Shown here: positions 7,772 through 15,842 of the stretch, in pieces
Layout: the number at the start of each line of letters is the position of its first letter
Position numbering within the stretch: position 1 is the stretch's first letter
NCBI GenBank assembly: GCA_937981955.1
Contig: CALJNA010000087.1
Span: 29,663-93,662 of the forward strand
Length of the DNA stretch: 64,000 bases
From: an uncultured Granulosicoccaceae bacterium
Lineage (GTDB): Bacteria > Pseudomonadota > Gammaproteobacteria > Granulosicoccales > Granulosicoccaceae
Direction: 5' to 3'
Translations under genes and position numbers: made by a program
The notes under the pieces: model-generated
What the model was told of the DNA's origin: nothing
Databases searched by the model: none
What the model saw: the letters and a program-made list of their open reading frames with translations, nothing else

Positions 7772-8201
7772 GGTTACCTGGGCAGTTGGTGAAGGTGTGT
7801 AAATGCATAAACTTGTACATGAATCCTTTTTAAGTAATTGATGTTTTGTCTATTTCCTTTGTTATATACCAATCTGCATAGTACAAGGTAATAAATGTAA
7901 TCAGTGAAACAGGCCCGTGGCTTCTGCTCGAAATTTGCCCTTTGATATTAATAATTATCGGGCTGCATCAGTGTTGAATTTGTTCAATGAGTATGGTTCT
8001 ATGAGTGTGAGCGACGTAGAAAAAACTTTTGGCGTGCGATATAAACACAAACTCTCTGGCTCTAGAATGGTATGAGCTTAAAATTGCATGAGCTCTTAAA
8101 GGGAGTAATCACTGAGCTTGATAACGTTCGCTTGGCAAACTATCCAATAATTAGAACTATTCAGTACAAACTATCCAATTCACATGAGAGAGGTCAGCAG
8201 C
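7772..8201. other. Intergenic region between the divergent reductase-like gene and fccB
   Basis: This 430-base divergent region is AT-rich. On the plus strand TTGATG (7838-7843) and TTATAT (7862-7867) with an 18-base spacer form a plausible promoter. A 52-codon frame with a GTG start (7917-8075) has protein-like composition but no ribosome binding site. A 12-base direct repeat lies at 8137-8179 (separate entry). I see nothing else. Confidence 0.5.
8137..8179 (+). repeat. Two direct copies of AAACTATCCAAT upstream of fccB
   Basis: AAACTATCCAAT occurs at 8137-8148 and again at 8168-8179, a start-to-start distance of 31 bases, close to three helical turns. The second copy ends 22 bases before the GTG start of fccB. 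Perfect 12-base repeats on the same face of the helix suggest a regulator binding site. Confidence 0.5.
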
Positions 8202-9476
8202 GTGAGTAATATCTCTAGAAGGCAGTTTAATACTATGCTCGGTGTGGGCGTAGCCAGCATAGCGGTTCCGGCCGGAATACGTGCACAAGCCAAACCCAAA
8301 GTGGTTGTCATTGGTGGTGGAGCTGCAGGCGCAACCACGGCACGCTATGTAGCAAAAGACTCAAAAGGCGAAGTAGATGTTACGCTTATCTCAGCCGACG
8401 ACAAATACACAACGTGCTTTTTCTCAAATCTGTACCTCGGCGACTTTCGAACGTTCGAATCGATTACACACTCATACGACAAGTTGTCCTCAGAGTACGG
8501 TGTAAAAACCGTTATCGGATATGCACAAGGTATCGATACCGCAAAGAAAGCCGTGAGCATGGCCGACGGCTCATCGGTTCCTTACGATCGTCTTGTCGTG
8601 GCACCTGGTATCGATCTTAAATACGATAGCGTTCCAGGCTACTCGAAGGATGCTGCAGAAATTGCACCGCACGCATGGCAAGCTGGCGCGCAAACCCAGC
8701 TGCTGAAAAGCAAACTTGATGCATTGGAAAACGGTCAGAACATCGTTATGGTTCCGCCGCCAAACCCTTACCGTTGTCCTCCAGGACCATACGAACGTGT
8801 ATCGATGATGGCGCATATTTTGAAAACGCGCGGTTTAACTGATAGCAAAATCATTGTTGTTGACCCGAAACCAAAATTCTCCAAGCAAGGCCTGTTTATG
8901 GAAGGTTGGGAAAATCACTATTCAGGCATGGTGGAATGGTACGGGTCCGATGTGCACGGTGGCATTGCAGGTGTTGATGTAAACGCTGGCACAGTCGAAA
9001 CCGACCTGGATACATTCGAAGGTGCGCTGTTAAATGTTATTCCCGGTCAAAAAGCCGGGGCTATCGCATCGGAAGGTGGTTTGACCGACGATAGCGGTTT
9101 CTGCCCAATCGTTGCTGACTCCATGCGTTCCACCATGGATGAGAATATCTATGTACTTGGGGACGCCAGTATTGCCGGTGCAATGCCAAAATCTGGATTC
9201 TCTGCCAATAGTCAGGCAAAGGTTGCTGCCATGAATATAAGAGGCGACTTGCTGGACTCAAAAGTATTCCCGGCAAAATTCAGTAACACCTGCTGGAGCC
9301 TGATTGGAACAGACGATGGTGTAAAAGTTGGTGCACAATACGCAGTTGAGGAAGGCAAAATTGCCTCTACTTCTAAATTTATAAGCCAGACCGGTGAAGA
9401 TTCTGCTTTGCGAAAAACCACTTATGAAGAATCCCTCGGCTGGTACGACGGCATTACCACTGATATGTTTGGCTAA
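8202..9476 (+). CDS. fccB: Flavocytochrome c sulfide dehydrogenase, flavoprotein subunit
   Basis: Predicted periplasmic FAD enzyme that oxidizes sulfide to sulfur. A Tat signal SRRQFNTMLG opens the protein, followed by the Rossmann motif VVVIGGGAAGATTARYVA near residue 35. The two redox cysteines are in YTTCFFSNLYLG and PYRCPPGPYERVSM. A C-terminal FCSD flavin-binding domain ends with EESLGWYDGITTDMFG. An ATG at 8184 is available, but GAGAGG sits about 9 bases before the GTG at 8202, and this start gives a normal Tat leader, so I chose 8202 (424 aa). No cytochrome subunit (fccA) is adjacent. A strong hairpin separates it from dsrA. Confidence 0.88.
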   Translation: MSNISRRQFNTMLGVGVASIAVPAGIRAQAKPKVVVIGGGAAGATTARYVAKDSKGEVDVTLISADDKYTTCFFSNLYLGDFRTFESITHSYDKLSSEYGVKTVIGYAQGIDTAKKAVSMADGSSVPYDRLVVAPGIDLKYDSVPGYSKDAAEIAPHAWQAGAQTQLLKSKLDALENGQNIVMVPPPNPYRCPPGPYERVSMMAHILKTRGLTDSKIIVVDPKPKFSKQGLFMEGWENHYSGMVEWYGSDVHGGIAGVDVNAGTVETDLDTFEGALLNVIPGQKAGAIASEGGLTDDSGFCPIVADSMRSTMDENIYVLGDASIAGAMPKSGFSANSQAKVAAMNIRGDLLDSKVFPAKFSNTCWSLIGTDDGVKVGAQYAVEEGKIASTSKFISQTGEDSALRKTTYEESLGWYDGITTDMFG

Positions 9477-9501
9477 ATCCTGACCAGGTCAGCTGTTACC
9501 A

Positions 9502-9533
9502 GTGATCAGCACCATCGAACGGGTGCTGATCAC
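9502..9533 (+). terminator. Strong 12-bp hairpin after fccB
   Basis: GTGATCAGCACC (9502-9513) pairs perfectly with GGTGCTGATCAC (9522-9533) around an 8-base loop, 25 bases after the fccB stop. Only a short TT follows, so it may act as a factor-assisted terminator, a processing barrier or an attenuator ahead of dsrA. Confidence 0.55.
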
Positions 9534-9559
9534 TTGAATTCCCCTTAAGTCCGCAACAT

Positions 9560-9577
9560 GTGTACAGTGCGTGTACA
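9560..9577. promoter_or_regulatory. Tandem GTGTACA motifs upstream of dsrA
   Basis: GTGTACA occurs at 9560-9566 and 9571-9577, spaced by 11 bases, each containing the palindrome TGTACA. The one-turn spacing on the same face is what cooperative regulator binding would need. The factor is unknown; the response regulator at the end of the operon is one candidate. Confidence 0.35.
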
Positions 9578-9602
9578 AGCCTCCCAAATGACTATGTTTA
9601 GC

Positions 9603-9620
9603 CTATTCCTTTAGGAATAG
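9603..9620. promoter_or_regulatory. 7-bp palindrome CTATTCC-TTTA-GGAATAG before dsrA
   Basis: CTATTCC (9603-9609) and GGAATAG (9614-9620) are perfect inverted repeats around TTTA, about 100 bases before the dsrA start. No T-run follows. It looks more like a protein-binding site or a leader hairpin than a terminator. Confidence 0.35.
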
Positions 9621-9723
9621 TGTTGGGGCGATTCTTTCTGCACAAAGATGGATAGTCGTTTCAAGTTCAACCCACTACAATGTACGAATTCCCAGTTTTT
9701 CAATGGCCCGGAGCCTGAATGCC

Positions 9724-11001
9724 ATGACCGATAAAGACCCGGACAACAAGCACGACACCCCCATGCTCGATCACCTGGAAACAGGTCCGTGGCCAAGTTT
9801 CGTATCCGGTATCAAGCGCCTGCGTGATGACCATCCCAGTGACCGGGTCAATGGCATGGCGAATGATTTGCTTGGACAGCTTGAACATTCCTACAAAACC
9901 CGTAAGGGTTATTGGAAGGGTGGAACGGTCAGTGTGTATGGCTATGGTGGCGGCATCATTCCGCGCTTCTCCGAAGTCGGCGATATGTTCCCCAAGTCAC
10001 GGGAGTTTCATACCTTGCGCGTGCAACCACCAGCGGGAAATCACTACACCACTGATGTGCTGCGTGATCTGGCCGACAGTTGGGAAAAACACGGTTCAGG
10101 TCTGGTCACATTTCACGGCCAAACCGGCAATATCATGTTCATCGGTGCAACAACCGAAAACACCCAGCATTTTTTCGATGACATAAACGAATACGGATTC
10201 GATCTAGGTGGTGCCGGACCATGTGTTCGAACGGCGATGTCTTGCGTTGGCGCTTCGCGTTGTGAAATGTCGTGTACAAACGAGCATAAAGTTCATCGTA
10301 GCCTGGTTAACAATTTCACTGACGATGTGCACCGACCAGCGTTGCCGTACAAATTCAAATTCAAAGTATCGGGTTGTCCCAATGACTGCATGAATTCTAT
10401 TGAACGAGCAGACTTCGCTGTTATTGGTACGTGGCGCGATGACATGAAAGTTGATCAGGATGCATTCAAACAGTACGTGGAAAAGAAAGGCCGGCAACAC
10501 GTCATAGACAACATAATTACACGATGCCCAACCAACTCGCTGTCGCTAAAGGAAGATGACAGCATCGAAGTGGACAATCGAAACTGCGTACGCTGTATGC
10601 ATTGCCTGAACGTCGTGCCGTCAGCCTTTAGCCCGGGTGACGACAAAGGCGTTAGCATTCTGATTGGTGGAAAGCGCACGCTGAAAATTGGCGATCTGTT
10701 TGGCACTGTCATCGTTCCCTTTATGCGTCTGGAAACCGAAGAGGACTACGAACGTATTGTTGAAATTGCAGAAGAAACCATCGACTTCTTTGCCGAAAAT
10801 GCACTCGAGCATGAGCGTACCGGTGAAATGATTGAACGCATCGGATTAGTTAACTTTCTTGAAGGTATCGGAGTCGACGTTGATCCCAACATGGTATCTC
10901 ACCCTCGTGAAAGCTCGTATGTGCGTATGGACGATTGGGATGAAGAAGCGGCAAAGTGGTTTGAGCGCAGGGCCGAAGCGGCTGCAGGGAGTAACGCCTG
11001 A
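9724..11001 (+). CDS. dsrA: Reverse dissimilatory sulfite reductase, alpha subunit
   Basis: Cytoplasmic siroheme enzyme subunit; with DsrB it oxidizes DsrC-bound sulfur to sulfite in sulfur oxidizers. The siroheme/[4Fe-4S] ligands are in CVGASRC (C-x5-C) and GCPNDC (C-x3-C), and the inserted ferredoxin domain has RCPTNSL followed by NCVRCMHCLNVVP. The N-terminal region PMLDHLETGPWPSFVSGIKR is typical. I prefer the ATG at 9724 (MTDKDPDNK, 425 aa) over 9703 because GGAG precedes it and it matches the family length. Its TGA overlaps the dsrB ATG (TGATG). The dsrEFH and dsrL genes downstream mark the oxidative form. The leader carries several repeats that may be operators. Confidence 0.96.
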   Translation: MTDKDPDNKHDTPMLDHLETGPWPSFVSGIKRLRDDHPSDRVNGMANDLLGQLEHSYKTRKGYWKGGTVSVYGYGGGIIPRFSEVGDMFPKSREFHTLRVQPPAGNHYTTDVLRDLADSWEKHGSGLVTFHGQTGNIMFIGATTENTQHFFDDINEYGFDLGGAGPCVRTAMSCVGASRCEMSCTNEHKVHRSLVNNFTDDVHRPALPYKFKFKVSGCPNDCMNSIERADFAVIGTWRDDMKVDQDAFKQYVEKKGRQHVIDNIITRCPTNSLSLKEDDSIEVDNRNCVRCMHCLNVVPSAFSPGDDKGVSILIGGKRTLKIGDLFGTVIVPFMRLETEEDYERIVEIAEETIDFFAENALEHERTGEMIERIGLVNFLEGIGVDVDPNMVSHPRESSYVRMDDWDEEAAKWFERRAEAAAGSNA

Positions 11002-12092
11002 TGTCTAAAACCAATTCAGCTAAGAAGGAAATGCGTCCGGCCATTGAGAGCGGTTGCCCTGACGGGATGCAGTATTTGCATCCGGTTATGCTTCGTAACT
11101 TTGGCCAATGGGTAAACCACACACATCCGAAACCTGGTGTGCTGTGTCATATTGCCGCCAGTGGCGAATCCATCTGGACGGTGCGTGCTGGTACTCAGCG
11201 AATTCTTGACGTCTACACGCTTCGCAAACTGTGCGATATAGGTGATGAATACGCCGATGGACACGTTCGCTTCACCATTCGATCAAACATTGAATATATG
11301 GTGGACAAGGAAGAGAAAGTTGAGCCTTTGATTAAAGCACTGGGCGATGCCGGATTCATAGTGGGAGGCACGCAGAATACGGTTGCCATGATTTCACACA
11401 CGCAAGGTTGGTTGCACTGCGATATTCCGGGCACCGATGCCTCCGGTATAGTGAAATCGATGATGGACGAACTCATACACGAGTTTACTCATGCCGAAAT
11501 GCCAAACCGCGTGCATATCACCACATCATGTTGTCAGATTAACTGCGGTGGTCAGGGCGATATTGCCATTAATATCCAGCACACCAAGCCACCGAAGATT
11601 AATCATGATCTGGTTGCCAACGTGTGCGAAAGACCATCGGTAGTGGCGCGTTGCCCTGTTGCAGCGATTCGTCCGGCTATGGTGAATGGCAAGCCCTCGC
11701 TTGAAGTTGATGAAAAGAAATGCATTTGTTGCGGTGCTTGTTATCCGCCATGTCCGCCAATGCAAATCAACGACCCTGAACATTCCAAGTTGGCTGTGTG
11801 GGTGGGTGGTAATCACTCTAATGCTCGCAGTAAGCCGTCGTTTCAGAAACTCGTTGCTGCAGGCATTCCGAATAATCCGCCGCGCTGGCCCGAGGCTACC
11901 GAGGTGGTTAAAAAGATTCTTTATGCTTACAAGGAAGATGCAAAAGACTGGGAACGCATAAACGACTGGATCGATCGTATTGGCTGGCCGCGTTTTTTCG
12001 AGATCACAGACTTGCCGTTCACCAAGTTCCATATTGATAATTGGCGCGGTTCGAGAAAAAGTTTGAATTCATCCAGCCATATCAGGTTCTAG
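11001..12092 (+). CDS. dsrB: Reverse dissimilatory sulfite reductase, beta subunit
   Basis: Partner of DsrA in the alpha2beta2 enzyme; the catalytic siroheme is bound in this subunit. Cluster motifs are HITTSCCQINCGGQGDIA near residue 175, ARCPVAAIRP near 215, and the ferredoxin motif KCICCGACYPPCPPMQI near 243. The length, 363 aa, is normal. The ATG overlaps the dsrA stop by one base, so the two subunits are translationally coupled. dsrE starts 9 bases after its stop. Confidence 0.96.
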   Translation: MSKTNSAKKEMRPAIESGCPDGMQYLHPVMLRNFGQWVNHTHPKPGVLCHIAASGESIWTVRAGTQRILDVYTLRKLCDIGDEYADGHVRFTIRSNIEYMVDKEEKVEPLIKALGDAGFIVGGTQNTVAMISHTQGWLHCDIPGTDASGIVKSMMDELIHEFTHAEMPNRVHITTSCCQINCGGQGDIAINIQHTKPPKINHDLVANVCERPSVVARCPVAAIRPAMVNGKPSLEVDEKKCICCGACYPPCPPMQINDPEHSKLAVWVGGNHSNARSKPSFQKLVAAGIPNNPPRWPEATEVVKKILYAYKEDAKDWERINDWIDRIGWPRFFEITDLPFTKFHIDNWRGSRKSLNSSSHIRF

Positions 12093-12101
12093 GGTTTGCG
12101 C

Positions 12102-12494
12102 ATGAAGTTAGCTGTGCTTATTAATGAAGGTCCGTATCAACATCAGGCTTCAGACTCCGCCTATCAATTTGTGACTGCGGCTCTGGCTGCAGGCCATGAG
12201 GTCATGCGGGTGTTTTTCTACCACGATGGTGTTAACAACGGCACGCGCCTGACCACGCCCCCACAAGACGATCGGCATATTCAGAGGCGTTGGAGTGCTT
12301 TGGCAGATGAGCACAAGCTCGATTTAGTGTTGTGTGTAGCTGCCTGTCAGCGACGTGGGCTGGTTGACGAAGGTGAAATGAAACGCAACAGCAAAGATGC
12401 ACACAATATTGCTGATGGGTTTCGCATATCCGGATTGGGTCAGTTGGTTGAAGCTGGTATTGAAGCAGACCGACTAGTGACGTTTGGCGATTGA
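12102..12494 (+). CDS. dsrE: DsrE sulfur-transfer protein
   Basis: Subunit of the DsrEFH hexamer, which carries sulfur as a persulfide and hands it to DsrC. The persulfide-bearing cysteine is at residue 78 in LVLCVAACQRRG, the position of the active Cys in characterised DsrE; a second Cys follows at 82. The ATG at 12102 (MKLAVLINEG, 130 aa) is preceded by AGGGT and fits family N termini; an upstream TTG at 12096 adds only two residues. The presence of dsrEFH is restricted to sulfur oxidizers with the oxidative pathway. Confidence 0.95.
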   Translation: MKLAVLINEGPYQHQASDSAYQFVTAALAAGHEVMRVFFYHDGVNNGTRLTTPPQDDRHIQRRWSALADEHKLDLVLCVAACQRRGLVDEGEMKRNSKDAHNIADGFRISGLGQLVEAGIEADRLVTFGD

Positions 12495-12884
12495 ATGATG
12501 GAAGATGAAGAATATCAAGGCGGTGAGGTAAAGAAGTTTCTTTATGTCAACCGTCGCCTGCCACATGGCACTGTGTACGCGCTCGAGTCGCTTGAAACCG
12601 TGCTAATCGGCGCCGCGTTTGATCAGGATGTCAGCATGTTGTTTATCGATGATGGGGTCTACCAACTCAAAAAAGATCAAGCACCTGAGAGTATTGAATT
12701 TAAAAATTTCTCGAAAACCTATCGTGCATTGGAAATGTACGATGTGGAGAAACTGTTTGTTGAGCGTGAATCACTGGAGGAGCGTGGTTTGAGTGAAGAC
12801 GATTTACTGGTTGACGTGGAAGTTATTGCCTCCAAAGAGGTAAAAGCCTTAATCGATCAGAACGATGTAGTGTTGAGCTTTTAA
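12495..12884 (+). CDS. dsrF: DsrF sulfur relay protein
   Basis: Second subunit of DsrEFH. The 129-aa protein has the family core KKFLYVNRRLPHGTVYALE and LIGAAFDQDVSMLFIDDGVY. It contains no cysteine, in line with a structural role. The ATG follows the dsrE stop directly (TGAATG); a second ATG three bases on is equally possible. It is 3 bases from dsrH. Confidence 0.94.
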   Translation: MMEDEEYQGGEVKKFLYVNRRLPHGTVYALESLETVLIGAAFDQDVSMLFIDDGVYQLKKDQAPESIEFKNFSKTYRALEMYDVEKLFVERESLEERGLSEDDLLVDVEVIASKEVKALIDQNDVVLSF

Positions 12885-12887
12885 ATT

Positions 12888-13196
12888 ATGAGCACACTGA
12901 ATATCGTCAATAAATCCCCATTTGAAAAACGCACTCTCGAACAATGCTTAAAACGCATCGGTGAAGGCGATAGTGTTTTGTTAATTGAAGATGCGACAAT
13001 CAGTGCCGTTAATGGCACTGCTTACGCAAACCTGCTGCTCGAAGCGTCGAAGCAATCCAGGCTTTATGTGCTGCAACCCGATTTACAGGCAAGGGGCTTC
13101 GCGGAGAAACCTTTGCTCGATCCGGTTGAAGCAGTTGACTATGCCGGTTTTGTAGATTTGGTCGTCAAACATGAACGTGTGCATTCCTGGCTGTAA
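12888..13196 (+). CDS. dsrH: DsrH sulfur relay protein
   Basis: Third subunit of DsrEFH, 102 aa, TusB-like. A cysteine is present at residue 20 (TLEQCLKRIG), the position of the Cys in characterised DsrH. The core LLIEDATISAVNGT and the C-terminal VVKHERVHSWL fit the family. It lies 3 bases after dsrF and 25 bases before dsrC. Confidence 0.93.
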   Translation: MSTLNIVNKSPFEKRTLEQCLKRIGEGDSVLLIEDATISAVNGTAYANLLLEASKQSRLYVLQPDLQARGFAEKPLLDPVEAVDYAGFVDLVVKHERVHSWL

Positions 13197-13221
13197 GTGA
13201 AAAATTTCTTAGGAGAAACCA

Positions 13222-13554
13222 ATGGCAATTGATGTAAATGGCAAGTCGCTTGAAACCGATGAAGAGGGCTACCTGGCCGATCTTTCAGACTGGGAGCCTG
13301 AAGTGGCGACCGTTATGGCAGGCATCGATGACTGTGACCTTACCGAAAATCACTGGGAGGTGATTAACTTTTTGCGTGAGTATTATGAGGAGTATCAAAT
13401 TGCTCCGGCAGTACGAGTGCTAACCAAGGCAATTGGCAAAAAGTTGGGTAAAGACAAAGGCAGTAGCAAATATTTGTATGAACTTTATCCTTACGGACCT
13501 GCGAAACAAGCTTGTAAATACGCTGGTTTACCTAAGCCAACCGGTTGCGTGTAG
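13222..13554 (+). CDS. dsrC: DsrC sulfur carrier
   Basis: Soluble 110-aa carrier that receives sulfur from DsrEFH and presents it to DsrAB, then forms the trisulfide or disulfide recycled by DsrMKJOP. Both essential C-terminal cysteines are present in CKYAGLPKPTGCV: the penultimate Cys109 and Cys98, separated by ten residues. This identifies a true DsrC rather than a one-Cys TusE. An AGGAG ribosome binding site lies about 8 bases before the ATG, in keeping with the high expression usual for this protein. Confidence 0.97.
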   Translation: MAIDVNGKSLETDEEGYLADLSDWEPEVATVMAGIDDCDLTENHWEVINFLREYYEEYQIAPAVRVLTKAIGKKLGKDKGSSKYLYELYPYGPAKQACKYAGLPKPTGCV

Positions 13555-13592
13555 TCAGATAATCCAACCGATAAACTGAACAGGGCAATCCA

Positions 13593-14336
13593 ATGGGACT
13601 CGTGCTCAGCGGCATTTTGTATGTCACATTGATTGTATTCGCACTTGGCCTGTTGCGCCGCATAGTTCGATACGCCTCAACGCCTGCGCCGTTAAAGATA
13701 CCAACCACCCCAGCACCCACAACCAGGTCGGGTGTGGTGTTTCGTTTGGGCCGTGAAGTGGTTTTTTTCGAAAGCCTTTTCAAGGCGTCGAAATGGACAT
13801 GGTTGTTCGGGTGGTTATTTCATGCCGGCTTGTTTTTCGTGCTGCTTTGTCACTTGCGTTATTTCACTGAACCGGTTTGGGGATGGGTGGCTCTTATCGC
13901 ACCTTTTAGTCCCTATGCGGGCATTATGATGTTGGTCGGGCTCGCAGGATTACTCTCCAGACGATTTCTCGTTGATCGTGTGCGATACATTTCAGCCCCT
14001 TCCGATTTTTTAATGCTGATTTTTTTAATGGCCATTGCCGGCTCCGGTCTTGCAATGCGCTATGGTTTGCATGCGGACATTGTTCAGGTTAAACAGTTTG
14101 CTTTGGGTTTGTTCTCTTTTGACTTTGGCTACCTGGCCTTCAATCCGGTGCTGGTCATTCATTTGCTGCTAGTCGCTGTGCTGCTACTTATTTTTCCGTT
14201 TTCAAAACTCTTGCACGCACCTGGCTTGTTCTTTAGTCCGTCGCGTAATCAGGTTGATAACCCACGCGAGCGTCGTCACATTGCCCGTTGGGCGAAACCG
14301 TTTGATGCCACTCGCTCTGAGAAATATCGTGGCTAA
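13593..14336 (+). CDS. dsrM: DsrM membrane cytochrome b subunit
   Basis: NarI-like integral membrane subunit of DsrMKJOP, 247 aa with about five to six membrane helices (GILYVTLIVFALGLL, WTWLFGWLFHAGLFFVLLCH, PVLVIHLLLVAVLLLIF). Histidines in helices two and five (LFHAGL, LVIHLL) are placed to bind b hemes. It would move electrons between DsrK and the quinone pool or DsrP. Its stop overlaps the dsrK GTG start. Confidence 0.93.
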   Translation: MGLVLSGILYVTLIVFALGLLRRIVRYASTPAPLKIPTTPAPTTRSGVVFRLGREVVFFESLFKASKWTWLFGWLFHAGLFFVLLCHLRYFTEPVWGWVALIAPFSPYAGIMMLVGLAGLLSRRFLVDRVRYISAPSDFLMLIFLMAIAGSGLAMRYGLHADIVQVKQFALGLFSFDFGYLAFNPVLVIHLLLVAVLLLIFPFSKLLHAPGLFFSPSRNQVDNPRERRHIARWAKPFDATRSEKYRG

Positions 14337-15828
14337 GCCGCCGGAATTCGATATACCTGAAGCCGGTGACTATATTTTCACACCGCCGGTTATGCCTGAT
14401 GCCATGTCGCATAGCCAACCATATGTTGCCAAAGATGTGCATCAGGAAGCCATTGGCTTTCCGGGTGAACTTATCGATAACTGGCAGCAGGTTGCCGTTG
14501 ATAAGCTTGGTGAATTAACAAAGAAATATCGTGGTCTGCAGGTTTATCTTGATTCGTGCGTTAAGTGCGGTGCATGCACCGACAAGTGTCATTACTTTCT
14601 GGGCACCGGTGACCCTAAAAATATGCCCGTAGCCCGGCAAGATCTATTGCGTAAAGTCTATCGTCGGTACTACACGCTACCTGGAAAGTATTTCCCCAAA
14701 TTGGTGGGCGCCGAAGACCTGACAGAAGAGGTTCTCGACGACTGGTACAAGTATTACCACCAGTGTTCACAGTGTCGCCGCTGCTCTGTGTATTGTCCGT
14801 ACGGAATTGATACCGCTGAAGTGTCAATGGCTGCAAGAGAAATCATGGACACAGTGGGTAAGGGGCAAAAGTACTGCAACGAAATTATTGGCAAGGTACA
14901 CAAAATTGGTAATAACCTCGGCTTGCCAGAGCCTGCACTGGCCGACACGCTAGAAGGCCTCGAAGAAGATGTACTTGAAGATGACGGTGTACCGGTAAAG
15001 TTTCCGTTAAATGTAAAAGGCGCTGATATTTTACTGGTAACACCGTCGGCCGATTTTTTTGCCGAACCGCATATCGATGGCTTGATTGGTTACGCCAAAG
15101 TATTTCACCAGGCCGGCTTAAGCTGGACGGTATCCTCGCACGCATCTGAAGCGGCCAATTTCGGGTTGTTTATTGGCAGTTACGAGAACATGCAAAAGGT
15201 AGCAGTGCGGATTCGCGAAGCCGCGCTCGAATTGGGCGTTAAACGTATCGTATTTGGCGAGTGTGGGCATGCCTGGCGTGTTGGCTACAGCTTTTTGAAC
15301 ACGCTTGCCGGTCCGTTTGACTTTCTTGACCCCAACTACCCAGTGCCACAACATATTGTCGAAGTTACGCACGATCTTATGCAACAGGGTCGTATCAAAC
15401 TCGACCCTGAAGCAAACGATGACAAGCGCGTTACGTTTCACGATTCATGCAACGTTGCGCGGGCATCGCGAATGGGCAGCAAAGCAGGGGGGCAATTCAC
15501 GTTGCCGCGGGAAATTATCAAGGCATCCTGCAATCATTTTTACGATATGCGCGCTGACACGATCGGAGAAGCAACGTTCTGTTGTGGTGGTGGCGGCGGT
15601 TTGTTAACCGATGACCTTATCGAGCTGCGTACCAAAGGTGCGTTACCGCGCATGCAGGCACTTAAAGAACTCAACGATCAGCATCAAATCACTCATATGG
15701 CAGCGATTTGTGCCATCTGTAAAAGTCAGTTTGCCAAAGTGCTGCCGTACTACGGCTTTGAAATGGACCAGATTATCAGTGTGCATCAGCTGGTTGGCGA
15801 TGCGCTGGTGATGGACACTGAGCACTAA
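14329..15828 (+). CDS. dsrK: DsrK iron-sulfur catalytic subunit
   Basis: HdrD-like cytoplasmic subunit of DsrMKJOP, thought to act on the DsrC disulfide or trisulfide. Two [4Fe-4S] motifs are visible (CVKCGACTDKC near residue 75, CSQCRRCSVYC near 145), followed by cysteine-rich CCG-type segments (FGECGHAW, FHDSCNVAR, TFCCGGGGG, AAICAICKSQF) that would hold the noncubane cluster. I place the start at the GTG at 14329 (VAKPPEFDIPEAG, 499 aa), overlapping dsrM by 8 bases, because it matches family N termini. A longer ATG start at 14305 is possible. Confidence 0.94.
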   Translation: MAKPPEFDIPEAGDYIFTPPVMPDAMSHSQPYVAKDVHQEAIGFPGELIDNWQQVAVDKLGELTKKYRGLQVYLDSCVKCGACTDKCHYFLGTGDPKNMPVARQDLLRKVYRRYYTLPGKYFPKLVGAEDLTEEVLDDWYKYYHQCSQCRRCSVYCPYGIDTAEVSMAAREIMDTVGKGQKYCNEIIGKVHKIGNNLGLPEPALADTLEGLEEDVLEDDGVPVKFPLNVKGADILLVTPSADFFAEPHIDGLIGYAKVFHQAGLSWTVSSHASEAANFGLFIGSYENMQKVAVRIREAALELGVKRIVFGECGHAWRVGYSFLNTLAGPFDFLDPNYPVPQHIVEVTHDLMQQGRIKLDPEANDDKRVTFHDSCNVARASRMGSKAGGQFTLPREIIKASCNHFYDMRADTIGEATFCCGGGGGLLTDDLIELRTKGALPRMQALKELNDQHQITHMAAICAICKSQFAKVLPYYGFEMDQIISVHQLVGDALVMDTEH

Positions 15829-15842
15829 CGCCGGAGACCTAA

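Noticed and set aside
8184..8201. ATG at 8184 as fccB start
   Set aside because: Its first codons contain the GAGAGG ribosome binding site for the GTG at 8202, which also gives a standard Tat leader.
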